Part shown: one piece after another, positions 45,526 through 54,880 of the stretch
Numbering within the stretch: position 1 is the first letter of the stretch
Layout: every line of letters starts with the position of its first letter
Assembly (NCBI GenBank): GCA_023228885.1
Contig: JALOAJ010000008.1
Coordinates: 22,845-86,844 of the forward strand
Direction of reading: 5' to 3'
Origin: Bacillota bacterium
Lineage (GTDB): Bacteria; Bacillota; Clostridia; Monoglobales; Firm-18
DNA length: 64,000 nt
The notes under the pieces: model-generated
Told to the model about the DNA's origin: nothing
What the model saw: the letters and a program-made list of their open reading frames with translations, nothing else
Databases searched by the model: none
Translations under genes and position numbers: made by a program

Positions 45526-46008
45526 ATGCCGCCGGTGAGCCGAGGCAGTTCCGCTTATAAGCTTCAGCCAGCACCAAAACCTCAAAAAAAATCCGTTCCT
45601 CGCAAAAACAACAAAGTTAAAAAAAGAACCAAAACAATAAAGTTCAAAATTATTGCTTTTGTTATTTGCGCATTTTTAGTTCAGTTGTTTTTATGTTACA
45701 GATGGGTGGCAATTTATGATTTGCATAGCGAAATAGAGCGGTTAAATTCAAATCTTGCCTCACTGCAAAGAGAAAATGAACAGACGGCGGTGGCAGTAGA
45801 CAGTCTTGTCGATTCTTCAAAGGTTGAAGAATATGCCATAAATCATTTGGGCATGCAAAAAATGGATTCCAATCAAATAGTATATATAAGACAAACGCAT
45901 GGCGATTCAATGCAAAAAGTTGCAAGAAACAATTATCGTTCATCCAAGCGAAATATTTTTGGTGCGCTTTCGTCCTCCGTTGGGGGTTTATTGGAATATT
46001 TTAAATGA
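45526..46008 (+). CDS. ftsL: Cell-division protein FtsL-like
   Basis: A 160-residue bitopic protein. A Lys/Arg/Pro-rich cytoplasmic tail is followed by one transmembrane segment (about residues 43-62, IIAFVICAFLVQLFLC) and a short coiled coil (ERLNSNLASLQRENEQ). This layout and the position between rsmH and the PBP gene fit FtsL, a partner of DivIB/DivIC at the septum; sequence alone is weak for this family. The start at ATG 45526 has AAGAGGTG upstream. Confidence 0.85.
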   Translation: MPPVSRGSSAYKLQPAPKPQKKSVPRKNNKVKKRTKTIKFKIIAFVICAFLVQLFLCYRWVAIYDLHSEIERLNSNLASLQRENEQTAVAVDSLVDSSKVEEYAINHLGMQKMDSNQIVYIRQTHGDSMQKVARNNYRSSKRNIFGALSSSVGGLLEYFK

Positions 46009-46031
46009 TTTTTCATAATGTTTATAGAAGG

Positions 46032-46056
46032 GGGTCTTATTTTAAGACTCTTTTTT
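46032..46056 (+). terminator. Hairpin with T-run between ftsL and the PBP gene
   Basis: An 8-bp stem (46032-46039 with 46043-46050, GGGTCTTA/TAAGACTC with one G-T pair), a three-base loop and six T. It resembles a terminator inside the cluster and could lower expression of the distal genes, or be partly read through. Confidence 0.65.
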
Positions 46057-46102
46057 AAACTAAAAAATTTACAGAATTTAAAGCATTGAGGTGGAGGGAT
46101 TT

Positions 46103-48319
46103 ATGCAAAATTCAAAAGCTCGGATGAAGCTAAAAAAAAGAATGTATTATACACTTTCCGTTTGTATGCTTTTGCTTGTTTTGTTGATTGGCAGAACGGG
46201 TTATCTGCAAATAGCGCGCGGCGACCAACTTCAAAAGCAAGCAGTTGAGCAGCAAACAAGGGATAGAATCATAAATTCAAAAAGGGGCACCATATTTGAC
46301 AGGAACGGCAAGCCGCTTGCAGTTTCCGCGTCAGTTGAAACGGTAACCGCCTCTCCATCGGAAGTAAGAGAAAATTCAAAAGTTGCCCCTACCGAAAAGG
46401 TGGCGGCTGCCCTTGCGGAAATTCTTGAGCTTGATTATGATTTTGTGCACGGTAAAATTACAAGGGAATCGTCTTATGAAATCATTAAACGCCGAATTGA
46501 AAAGGAAAAGGCAGATAAGGTTCGTCAATTTATAACGGAAAACAAAGTAGTTGGAATTCGCCTTGATGCAGACACAAAGAGGTTTTATCCGTATGCCAGC
46601 CTTGCCGCTCATGTGATTGGCTTTACCGGGCTTGACAACCAAGGGCTTGAAGGGATTGAAATGGTGTTTGATAAAAACCTAAAAGGCTCGCCGGGTAGGA
46701 TTATATCCGCAAAAAATGCGGCAGGTATAGAAATGCCGTTTAAATATGAAAAACTGGTAAACCCTCAAGATGGTCTGAATGTTGTGCTTACCATTGATGA
46801 AACAATCCAACGCTTTGCCGAAAAACACCTTGAAACGGCGCTAATCGAAAATAAGCTGTTAAAAGGCGGGGCATGTATTGTTTTAGACCCTAAGTCCGGT
46901 GAAGTGCTTGCGATGACAACAAAGCCGGATTTTGACCTTAACAACCCTTTTGATTTGCAAGACGAATCTATAAAAAAACAATTGCAACTGCTTGACGATG
47001 ATGCGCGCTCGAAAGCAAACGAGGAGGAACTTCGTAAAATGTGGCGTAACAAGGCGGTTGTCGACAGTTACGAGCCGGGGTCAACCTTCAAAATTTTCAC
47101 TGCCGCAATGGCGCTTGAAGAAAAAGTAGTCAGCTTAAACGACACCTTTTTCTGCACCGGCTCAAAAAAGGTGGCGAGCCATAATATACGATGCTGGAAG
47201 GCGGGCGGGCACGGTTCGCAAACCTTTGTGGAGGGGGTTAAAAATTCGTGCAACCCTGTTTTTATCGAAGTGGGAGCGCGAATAGGCGCCGTGCAATTTA
47301 TGAATTATTTTACAGGTCTTGGCTTTACGCAAAAAACAGGAATAGAACTCCCCGGCGAAGCGCCCGGCATATTCCACACAAGAGCAAAATTTAACGAGGT
47401 GGAACTTGCCACCTCCTCCTTTGGTCAAAGTTTTCAAATCACTCCGTTGCAAATGATATCGGGCGTTGCGGCAATTGCAAACGGCGGGCAGTTAATGCGC
47501 CCCCACCTTGTGAAATCATTAACCGACAGCAACGATAACATTGTGACGGAATTTGAAAGCGAAATGGTAAGACAAGTTATTTCAAAAGAAACCAGCGACA
47601 CCCTATGTTGGCTGTTAGAAAAGGTTGTGGCGGACGGAACAGGCTCCGGGGCGTATATAAAAGGATTTCGTGTTGCGGGAAAAACAGGGACATCCGAAAA
47701 ACTGCCGCGCGGCAGCGGGAAATATGTGGCTTCATTTGCCGGTTTTGCACCGGCGGACGACCCTCAGGTTGTTTGCCTTGTAATTTTAGACGAGCCGTCC
47801 TCCGGGCTTTATTACGGCGGTCAAATAGCATCGCCGGTTGTACGCAGCATTTTAGAGGACACCCTTAATTATTTGGGGATTGAACCTGCCTATACCGCGG
47901 AGGAAAAAGCAACTTTAGAAACATCCGTCCCCACCGTTGCGGGGCAGACGATAAAAGACGCAAAAAGCGCTTTGTCAAATCAAAACCTAAAAGCCAAAGT
48001 AATCGGTCAAGGCGATACGGTGCTGAGCCAAATTCCAAAAGGCGGTATAAAAGTTAACCAGCAATCCACAATAACTCTTTATACCGAAGAATACAGCGAG
48101 CCCGTTACGGTAACTGTGCCGAATGTATTGCAAAATTCTGTTTTGAGCGCGTCCGATATTATTTTAAAGGCAAACCTTAACATTAAGGTGGTGGGCGCAG
48201 GCGCCTCTCCCGAGGTGGGCGGAGTGACGGCATACAAGCAAGACCCGCCTGCCGGAACGGTTGTAGAGGCAGGCACCATCGTCACTGTGGAATTTAGGAG
48301 AATTGAGGCAGGAGAGTAA
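46103..48319 (+). CDS. Division/sporulation transpeptidase (class B PBP, SpoVD/PBP2B type) with two PASTA domains
   Basis: A 738-residue penicillin-binding protein. Start at ATG 46103 after GAGGTGGAGGG. One N-terminal transmembrane segment (about 18-38) leads to a dimerisation domain and a transpeptidase domain with the three active motifs: S-x-x-K in PGSTFKIF (about residue 325), S-x-N in VKNSCNPVF and K-T-G in AGKTGTSEK. Two PASTA domains close the protein (about 605-740, VPTVAGQTI and VPNVLQNSV). It cross-links septal peptidoglycan. PASTA-bearing copies include SpoVD and PBP2B; as this is the only one in the cluster it may serve vegetative division. Confidence 0.93.
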   Translation: MQNSKARMKLKKRMYYTLSVCMLLLVLLIGRTGYLQIARGDQLQKQAVEQQTRDRIINSKRGTIFDRNGKPLAVSASVETVTASPSEVRENSKVAPTEKVAAALAEILELDYDFVHGKITRESSYEIIKRRIEKEKADKVRQFITENKVVGIRLDADTKRFYPYASLAAHVIGFTGLDNQGLEGIEMVFDKNLKGSPGRIISAKNAAGIEMPFKYEKLVNPQDGLNVVLTIDETIQRFAEKHLETALIENKLLKGGACIVLDPKSGEVLAMTTKPDFDLNNPFDLQDESIKKQLQLLDDDARSKANEEELRKMWRNKAVVDSYEPGSTFKIFTAAMALEEKVVSLNDTFFCTGSKKVASHNIRCWKAGGHGSQTFVEGVKNSCNPVFIEVGARIGAVQFMNYFTGLGFTQKTGIELPGEAPGIFHTRAKFNEVELATSSFGQSFQITPLQMISGVAAIANGGQLMRPHLVKSLTDSNDNIVTEFESEMVRQVISKETSDTLCWLLEKVVADGTGSGAYIKGFRVAGKTGTSEKLPRGSGKYVASFAGFAPADDPQVVCLVILDEPSSGLYYGGQIASPVVRSILEDTLNYLGIEPAYTAEEKATLETSVPTVAGQTIKDAKSALSNQNLKAKVIGQGDTVLSQIPKGGIKVNQQSTITLYTEEYSEPVTVTVPNVLQNSVLSASDIILKANLNIKVVGAGASPEVGGVTAYKQDPPAGTVVEAGTIVTVEFRRIEAGE

Positions 48320-48349
48320 TCGCCCTATTTTACAAGGAGGACGGACATC

Positions 48350-49759
48350 ATGAATATCGGAGAGCTATTCGATACTCAAATTAATATAGATGTAAGCGGA
48401 ATAAGCTACGATTCAAGAAAAACAGAAAAGGGCGATGTTTTCGTGGCTGTAAGCGGGTTTTTGACGGACGGTCATAATTATGCAAAAGATGCCGAAAGAA
48501 AAGGCGCCGTTTGCGTGGTGGGCGAAAAAGACATTGACGGTCTTAAAATTCCGTTTATTAAGGTTGACAACTCAAGGGCGGCGCTTGCCAAGGCATCGCA
48601 TGCCTTTTTTGGTTTTCCGTCAAAACGCTTTAAATTGATAGGCGTTACCGGGACAAACGGGAAAACAACGGTAACGCATCTTATTAAAAGCATATTAGAG
48701 CAAAGCGGCGAAAAGGTTGGGCTAATCGGAACAAACCATAACATCATAGGGGATAAGGTTTTAAAATCCCAGCATACCACGCCGGAATCGTACGAGCTTA
48801 CAAAACTTTTTAGGCAAATGGCAGATGAAGGGTGTACCTATGTTGTGGCGGAAATTTCATCTCATTCTTTGTCGTTGAACAGGGTGGATTACAGCAACTT
48901 TTACTGCGGAGTTTTTACCAACCTTTCGCAAGACCATTTGGACTTTCATCTGACAATGGAAAGTTATTTTGAGGCTAAATTGAAATTGTTTGGAATGTGC
49001 GAATATGGTATAATTAATGCGGACGACGCTTTCGGCAGACAAATAATCGATACTGCGCCATGTAAAAGCGTGTCATACGGAATAAATAACGGTGAAATAA
49101 AAGCGGAAGGGATAAAAACGGACGCAAGGGGAGTTGAGTTTGATTGCTTAGGCGAGCATTTTTCTCTCCCCATACCGGGGTGTTTTTCAATATACAACGC
49201 TCTTGCCGCTATATCGGTTATCCATTTATCCGGCTTTGGCGCAAAAGATGCAGCCGAAGCCTTGAAAACGGTAGGCGGGGTAAAAGGGCGTGTAGAAACA
49301 ATATCTACAAGCAATGGTTTTACAGTTATTATAGATTACGCGCACACACCCGACGGTTTGCGAAACTTGCTGCAAACCGCACGAGAATTTACCAAAGGAC
49401 GGCTCATTGCGCTTTTCGGGTGCGGCGGCGACAGAGACAAAACAAAACGACCTCTGATGGGCAAAATTGCGGGCGAGCTTGCTGATTTTTGTATAGTCAC
49501 TTCGGACAATCCAAGAACCGAGCAACCTGCCGCGATTATAAGAGATATACTTGCAGGCATGAAAGATGCAACTGCGGAATATATTATATTGGAAAACAGG
49601 CGCGATGCCATAAAATTTGCAATTAAAAGCGCCAAACCCGACGATGTTGTTTTGCTTGCGGGAAAAGGACATGAAACATATCAAATCTTGGCAGATAAAA
49701 CAATTCATTTTGATGAGCGTGAAATAGTGGCGGAAGCATTTAAAGAGATGGGGAGGTAA
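48350..49759 (+). CDS. murE: UDP-MurNAc-tripeptide synthetase MurE
   Basis: A 469-residue Mur ligase that adds the third amino acid to UDP-MurNAc-L-Ala-D-Glu. It shows the ATP loop GVTGTNGKTT, the HTTPES segment, DYAHTPDGL and GCGGDRDKTKRPLMG. The motif SDNPRTEQP (D-N-P-R) is that of meso-diaminopimelate-adding enzymes, so the wall should be mDAP-type; Lys enzymes lack the DNPR Arg. An AAGGAGG site precedes the ATG. Full length. Confidence 0.96.
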   Translation: MNIGELFDTQINIDVSGISYDSRKTEKGDVFVAVSGFLTDGHNYAKDAERKGAVCVVGEKDIDGLKIPFIKVDNSRAALAKASHAFFGFPSKRFKLIGVTGTNGKTTVTHLIKSILEQSGEKVGLIGTNHNIIGDKVLKSQHTTPESYELTKLFRQMADEGCTYVVAEISSHSLSLNRVDYSNFYCGVFTNLSQDHLDFHLTMESYFEAKLKLFGMCEYGIINADDAFGRQIIDTAPCKSVSYGINNGEIKAEGIKTDARGVEFDCLGEHFSLPIPGCFSIYNALAAISVIHLSGFGAKDAAEALKTVGGVKGRVETISTSNGFTVIIDYAHTPDGLRNLLQTAREFTKGRLIALFGCGGDRDKTKRPLMGKIAGELADFCIVTSDNPRTEQPAAIIRDILAGMKDATAEYIILENRRDAIKFAIKSAKPDDVVLLAGKGHETYQILADKTIHFDEREIVAEAFKEMGR

Positions 49760-49765
49760 GCCTGT

Positions 49766-51139
49766 TTGGAAAGATACACTCTTTTGGAAATCGCCAATGC
49801 AACGGGCGGAAAGCTTTTTGGGGAAAACCTTTCAATAAACAGCGTAACCACCGACAGCAACAAGGGCGGCGAGGGCTGTATCTTCATTGCAATTAAAGGC
49901 GAACGCTTTGACGGCAATGACTTTGCGGAGGCTTTTTTAAAAAAGGGTTCTGCCGTTATAACAAGCAAAAACATTGCAGTACCGCAAGGAAAAGCGGTAA
50001 TATTCGTTAACAATACAAGAACAGCTTTATACGATTTTGCCCGGCATCATCTTAAAAAGCACCCGGTGCCTGTCACCGCCGTTACCGGCAGCGTTGGCAA
50101 AACAAGCACAAAAGATTTGATTGCATTGGCGCTGTCCGCGAAATTTAACACACTTAAAACTCACGGGAACTTTAACAATGATGTGGGTGTTCCCCTTACA
50201 ATTTTTAATTTGACGGCAGCACATCAAGCCGCTGTGCTTGAAATGGGTATGAACAGCCCCGGAGAAATACGGCTGTTATCTAATATTGCTCCCCCAACCG
50301 CTGCGGTTATTACCAACATCGCAACGGCGCATATCGGAAAACTTGGGAGCAAAGAAAATATATTGCGGGCAAAGCTTGAAGTGCTTGAAAACCTTAAACC
50401 AGACGGTGTCGCGATATTAAACGCCGATGATGAAAGCCTGTTTTCGTTAAAAGGGAATATACCGCATACAAGTATATATTATGGCATTAACAACCCATCA
50501 GCCGATATTTTGGCTTATGATGTTGATTTGCAGCCAAATAAAAGCGCTTTTAAAGTGAAAATTGGAGAAAACCCTTTTAACTTTGAAATTAACCAGCCGG
50601 GTGAACACTTTGTTTACAACGCGCTTGCCGCAATTTCGACGGGCGTTTATTATAATATAGAGCCTTCTTTAATTGCAAAAAGCATTGCAAGCTTCACATC
50701 GGAAGGGCTGCGGCAAAATATAAGCGAAATTTGCGGCGTTACAATAATTGAAGATTGTTATAACGCCAGCGCCGCCTCTATGAGGGCGGCATTGGGCGTG
50801 CTGGCTGTTAAAGGAGCAAAAGGGCGCACCATTGCCGTTTTAGGCGATGTTTTGGAGCAAGGCGCTTTTGCGGAATCGGAGCATAGACAAATTGGAGACC
50901 AAGTTGCTCATTTTTGCATCGATAAGCTTATTACCGTTGGGGACAATGCAAAGTTTATTGCAGACCAAGCACGAATAAAAGGGGTTTTGGATATAAAATC
51001 CTTTGACGATAACTTGCAAGCCGAAAATTATTTGTATTCCCAAGCAGCCCCCGGCGATACTATACTTTTTAAAGCTTCACGGGGAATGAAACTTGAAGAA
51101 ATATCACAAAATCTAAAGAAACACTTACATTGCAAATAA
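49766..51139 (+). CDS. murF: UDP-MurNAc-tripeptide:D-Ala-D-Ala ligase MurF
   Basis: A 457-residue Mur ligase that completes the pentapeptide precursor. The N-terminal domain is followed by the ATP loop VTGSVGKTSTKDL, GNFNNDVGVPLT, EMGMNSPGEI and the DCYNASAASMRAAL region typical of MurF. The start is TTG at 49766, eight bases after GGGGAGG and six bases after murE. It would be tightly co-expressed with murE. Confidence 0.96.
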   Translation: MERYTLLEIANATGGKLFGENLSINSVTTDSNKGGEGCIFIAIKGERFDGNDFAEAFLKKGSAVITSKNIAVPQGKAVIFVNNTRTALYDFARHHLKKHPVPVTAVTGSVGKTSTKDLIALALSAKFNTLKTHGNFNNDVGVPLTIFNLTAAHQAAVLEMGMNSPGEIRLLSNIAPPTAAVITNIATAHIGKLGSKENILRAKLEVLENLKPDGVAILNADDESLFSLKGNIPHTSIYYGINNPSADILAYDVDLQPNKSAFKVKIGENPFNFEINQPGEHFVYNALAAISTGVYYNIEPSLIAKSIASFTSEGLRQNISEICGVTIIEDCYNASAASMRAALGVLAVKGAKGRTIAVLGDVLEQGAFAESEHRQIGDQVAHFCIDKLITVGDNAKFIADQARIKGVLDIKSFDDNLQAENYLYSQAAPGDTILFKASRGMKLEEISQNLKKHLHCK

Positions 51140-51186
51140 GAATTATTTTGCCATAGCTGAGCATTTGCAAGGAATTGGAGGACGCT

Positions 51187-52134
51187 TTGAACTTATATTT
51201 TATGCCGGTAATAGCCTTTGTTGTTGCAACTATTTGCACGCCGATTTTAATGCCTTTGCTTGTTCGCCTTAAATTTGGGCAGGTTATACGAAAAATTGGA
51301 CCTTCATGGCACAACAAAAAAAGCGGAACGCCAACCATGGGCGGCATTGCAATAATAATAGCTGTGCTTGCCGCATTCCTCACAAGCCGCTATGCCGTTG
51401 ACCATAATGCGCTCCTTGCCCTTTTGTGCGCATTGGGGTTTGGTGCAATAGGCTTTGCAGATGATTTTATTAAGGTTGTTTTAAAAAGAAATTTAGGTCT
51501 GTTGGCATGGCAGAAATCAGCGTTGCAGCTTGCCGTTTCCGTTGTTTTTGTTTTTGTCGGCTTGCACAGCGGCGTATTGTCAACGGCGGTGTATATTCCG
51601 TTTGCCGGCTATTTTATCGATTTTTCATGGGGCTACATACCGTTCGCCATTTTCGTTATGCTCGCCGCAACCAACGGGGTAAATTTAACGGACGGCGTTG
51701 ACGGCTTGGCGTCTTCGGTAACTATATTCGTACTGCTGTTTTTCGGGTTTACCGCCTATTCGCACCCTAATGATTTATCTTTTTTTTGCTACACAATCAT
51801 AGGGGCTTTAGCGGGTTTTTTAATATACAACAAATACCCTGCACGCATTTTTATGGGTGACACCGGCTCGCTTTTTTTGGGCGGGGCTGTGGCAGCTGTT
51901 GCGTTATTGCAGCAAAACCCGCTTATACTGCTGCTTGTGGGTATAATTTATGTTATTGAAACGCTGTCTGTTATAATTCAAGTTATTTCGTTTAAAGCTA
52001 CCGGAAGACGGATATTTAAAATGAGCCCTATTCACCACCACTTTGAATTATGCGGCTGGAGCGAAAAAAAGATTGTTGCAATTTTTTCAATTGTAACAAT
52101 AATTGCCGCGTTTACTTCATATCTTTTAGGGTAG
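51187..52134 (+). CDS. mraY: Phospho-MurNAc-pentapeptide transferase MraY
   Basis: A 315-residue membrane enzyme that makes lipid I. I use the TTG at 51187 (MNLYFMPVIAFV), five bases after GGAGG; another TTG at 51175 has a weaker site. Ten hydrophobic segments are visible. The catalytic Asp sites are in FADDFIKV and NLTDGVDGLA, and the HHHFEL motif is in SPIHHHFELCGW. The cluster then goes straight to ftsW; murD, which often follows, is absent. Confidence 0.97.
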   Translation: MNLYFMPVIAFVVATICTPILMPLLVRLKFGQVIRKIGPSWHNKKSGTPTMGGIAIIIAVLAAFLTSRYAVDHNALLALLCALGFGAIGFADDFIKVVLKRNLGLLAWQKSALQLAVSVVFVFVGLHSGVLSTAVYIPFAGYFIDFSWGYIPFAIFVMLAATNGVNLTDGVDGLASSVTIFVLLFFGFTAYSHPNDLSFFCYTIIGALAGFLIYNKYPARIFMGDTGSLFLGGAVAAVALLQQNPLILLLVGIIYVIETLSVIIQVISFKATGRRIFKMSPIHHHFELCGWSEKKIVAIFSIVTIIAAFTSYLLG

Positions 52135-52178
52135 GCAAAAATATACTGCTATAAAAAGGCGAGGCGGAGATTGATTAT

Positions 52179-53267
52179 ATGAAAAAAGGTCAAATCGATT
52201 TTCAATTTTTAATAATTGTTATGGCGCTTTTAGCGTTCGGGCTTATTATGGTGTTTTCGGCAAGTTCCGAATCGGCACGCTATAATTTTTCCAACGCGTA
52301 TTTTTTCATTCAAAAACAAATTATATGGGCTGCAATATCAATCGTCGCAATGGTAATGCTGGCAAACTTTGATTATCATAGGTTTGGAAAGCTGGCGTTT
52401 CCGATACTTTTGGCAAGCATAATTATGTTGGTTATGGTCATTTTTATCGGCGAAGATATAAAAGGCGGCAAGCGCTGGCTAAACTTGGGCTTTGCCTCAT
52501 TTCAGCCATCCGAGGTGGCGAAGATTGCAATAATAATATTTTTCTCGTGCAGCCTTTCAAAAAACCCCGGGATACTTAATAAGTTTTGGCGCGGGCTTGT
52601 GCCCTATCTTGCGATAATTGGTGTTTTTGCCGGCTTGCTGATGTGCGAACCGCATTTTAGCGGAACGGTGGTTTTGGCAGGGATTGGGCTTGTAATATTG
52701 TTTGTTGCAGGTGCAAAGGGCTCTCATTTATTTATGCTCGGCTCGCCTGCCGTTGTTGCAGGCTGGTATCTGATTATATCAGAGGAATACAGGTGGAAAA
52801 GAATAACCGCTTTTTTAGACCCATTTAAAGACAAGTTAGGAGACGGCTGGCAAATAATACAATCGCTGTACGCAATCGGCAGCGGCGGTATATTTGGGCT
52901 TGGGTTGGGGCGCAGCAGGCAAAAGTTTTTATATATACCCGAGCCGCATAATGATTTTATATTCTCTATTTTATGTGAGGAGCTTGGCTTTATCGGGGCA
53001 ATGCTTACGATACTGCTTTTTGCCGCATTGATATGGCGAGGGATAAAAATTGCAATGAACGCCCCCGACACATTCGGAAGCTTGATGGCGGTAGGCATTA
53101 CAGCATTGATAGCTATTGAGGTTATTATAAATATAGCGGTTGTAACATCATCAATGCCGGTTACCGGAATGCCGCTGCCCTTTTTTAGCTATGGTGGCAC
53201 ATCCCTTTTAATCATAATGTGTTGCATGGGTATAATGCTTAATATATCACGGCATTCAAAAAGTTGA
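52179..53267 (+). CDS. ftsW: FtsW/SpoVE-type lipid II polymerase (SEDS family)
   Basis: A 362-residue SEDS glycosyltransferase with about ten transmembrane segments. Signatures are MVFSASSESA, GGKRWLNLGFASFQPSEVAKI (with the W-L...QPSE loop), IPEPHNDFIFSILCEELGF and the end PFFSYGGTSLL. It polymerises lipid II at the septum together with the class B PBP encoded upstream. FtsW and SpoVE cannot be told apart from sequence here. The ATG has GGCGGAG upstream. Confidence 0.94.
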   Translation: MKKGQIDFQFLIIVMALLAFGLIMVFSASSESARYNFSNAYFFIQKQIIWAAISIVAMVMLANFDYHRFGKLAFPILLASIIMLVMVIFIGEDIKGGKRWLNLGFASFQPSEVAKIAIIIFFSCSLSKNPGILNKFWRGLVPYLAIIGVFAGLLMCEPHFSGTVVLAGIGLVILFVAGAKGSHLFMLGSPAVVAGWYLIISEEYRWKRITAFLDPFKDKLGDGWQIIQSLYAIGSGGIFGLGLGRSRQKFLYIPEPHNDFIFSILCEELGFIGAMLTILLFAALIWRGIKIAMNAPDTFGSLMAVGITALIAIEVIINIAVVTSSMPVTGMPLPFFSYGGTSLLIIMCCMGIMLNISRHSKS

Positions 53268-53320
53268 TGCCTTAGCAAAGGTCGATGCCGTATTTTTCTT
53301 TCGGAAAGGACTTTTTTACC

Positions 53321-54445
53321 ATGAAAATTATTTTTGCCGGTGGCGGAACGGCAGGCCATATCAACCCCGCTGTTGCCATAGCAAAGCTGATAAAAAATAT
53401 CGACCCAAACAGCAAGGTTTTGTTTATCGGCACAAAACGAGGTCTTGAAAAAGAACTGGTGCCGAATGCAGGCTTTGATATACAATTTATCGACACTTTG
53501 GGCTTTAAAAGAAAATTCAGCGGTTATAACATAAAAGCGCTGATAAAAATGTTTTTGTCATATTCCCAAAGCGTAAAAATTATTAAAGCCTTTAAACCGG
53601 ATATTGTGGTTGGCACGGGCGGATATGTGTCCGGTCCGGCGCTTGCCGCCGCTGTGCGGCACAAAATTCCAACATTGATACACGAGCAAAATGTCTTTCC
53701 CGGGCTTACCAGCAGGTTACTCGGCGGCATTGTTGATGTTGTATGCGTTAGCTTTTTGCAAAGTAAAGCCGTCTTTAAAAACGCAAAAAAGATTGTTTAC
53801 ACCGGCAACCCCCTGCGGCATGAGCTTTTTCAGATAACAAAAACAGAGGCAAGAAAAAAAATGGGCATTGACGAGCGACCGTTTATTGTTGCGTTCGGCG
53901 GCAGCTTGGGCGCGGAAAAACTAAACGATGCCATATTGGATTTTATTATAAGCTCAAAGGATAAAACCGCTTTTCAACTGCTGCTCTCATCAGGCGAGGC
54001 GCAATTTAAAGAGATAACCAAAAGGCTTGGCGAAAACGAGGCGGAGGGAAACCCCAATATAAAAATTATGTCTTATATACATAACATGGAATACCCGCTT
54101 TGCGCCGCAGACCTTATTATCTCACGTGCGGGAGCAATAACGATAAGTGAAATAACCGCGCTTGGCAAGCCGTCAATACTCATTCCGTCACCGAATGTTA
54201 CGGATAATCATCAAGAGCATAACGCAAGAACCCTTGCCGATGCGGGGGCGGCAATAGTCATTACCGAGCGGGAGCTTACCGGCAAAAGTTTTTCAAAATG
54301 TGTAAACGATTTAATTTTCAAAAAGGATAAGCTTATACAGATGGGAGAAAAGTCAAAGGGGCTTGGAATTACAACCGCAACAGAAAAGATAAGCGAAATC
54401 ATCTTTAATTTGACAAAACAAAAAACAAAAGGGGTTCTTAAATAA
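53321..54445 (+). CDS. murG: UDP-GlcNAc:lipid I N-acetylglucosaminyltransferase MurG
   Basis: A 374-residue GT28 enzyme that converts lipid I to lipid II on the cytoplasmic face. Start at ATG 53321 (MKIIFAGGGTAGHINP) after GAAAGGA. The GGGTAGH loop binds the lipid phosphate, and GGYVSGP, HEQNVFPG, GGSLGAEKLN and LIISRAGAITISEI are family blocks of the UDP-GlcNAc site. Last gene of the cluster; a bidirectional weak terminator follows. No murB, ftsQ, ftsA or ftsZ follow. Confidence 0.96.
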   Translation: MKIIFAGGGTAGHINPAVAIAKLIKNIDPNSKVLFIGTKRGLEKELVPNAGFDIQFIDTLGFKRKFSGYNIKALIKMFLSYSQSVKIIKAFKPDIVVGTGGYVSGPALAAAVRHKIPTLIHEQNVFPGLTSRLLGGIVDVVCVSFLQSKAVFKNAKKIVYTGNPLRHELFQITKTEARKKMGIDERPFIVAFGGSLGAEKLNDAILDFIISSKDKTAFQLLLSSGEAQFKEITKRLGENEAEGNPNIKIMSYIHNMEYPLCAADLIISRAGAITISEITALGKPSILIPSPNVTDNHQEHNARTLADAGAAIVITERELTGKSFSKCVNDLIFKKDKLIQMGEKSKGLGITTATEKISEIIFNLTKQKTKGVLK

Positions 54446-54466
54446 AAAAGAGCCTCTTTTGTTTTT
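54446..54466. terminator. Weak bidirectional terminator between murG and rpmB
   Basis: AAAAGA and TCTTTT (54446-54451, 54455-54460) flank GCC, with A- and T-runs on both sides. It lies between the converging murG and rpmB genes. The stem is AT-rich, so strength is doubtful. Confidence 0.5.
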
Positions 54467-54479
54467 GACAAGCATTGTT

Positions 54480-54758
54480 TTATTCTGATTCAACCTCTTC
54501 CGCCTGTAATTCGACAGCAATGTCAACCTGCGGGGTTTCGACAGCAGCTTCTTTTAACAAGCCGTTCCCATAACCTCTTTCAACTAAGCCCGAACGCAAA
54601 CAACGGGTGCATACATAAATTTTTTTATGTTCACCGTTGCCGACAATCGCCCTAACTCTTCTTAGGTTCGGCTTCCACATTTTATTGCTTCGTCTATGCG
54701 AGTGGCTTATTTTGTTTCCAAAAGAAACGCTTTTGCTGCATACGCTGCACTTTGCCAT
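54480..54758 (-). CDS. rpmB: 50S ribosomal protein L28 (zinc-ribbon type)
   Basis: A 92-residue ribosomal protein. I start at ATG 54758 (MAKCSVCSK) after GGAGGTG. The core motifs NKISHSHRRSNKMWKPNLRRVR are typical of L28. Two CxxC pairs (CSVC and CTRC) give the zinc-binding C+ form of L28. The C-terminus carries a 25-residue acidic extension (ELQAEEVESE end) beyond the usual 62 residues, which is common in some Clostridia. The 122-bp stretch upstream to pgsA holds no clear signal. Confidence 0.95.
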   Translation of the reverse strand: MAKCSVCSKSVSFGNKISHSHRRSNKMWKPNLRRVRAIVGNGEHKKIYVCTRCLRSGLVERGYGNGLLKEAAVETPQVDIAVELQAEEVESE

Positions 54759-54880
54759 GACACACACCTCCAATATGCGAAAAACTACCCGACATCCATA
54801 AAATAAGATGCCGTATAAATTGTTAATTATCCAATTTCTATTTAAATAATACAGCGAATATTATTTTAGCAGAAATTCAC

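Noticed and set aside
54774..54880. Leader-type regulation of rpmB
   Set aside because: A weak GGCATC/GATGTC pairing exists but no terminator or known L28 leader element is evident.
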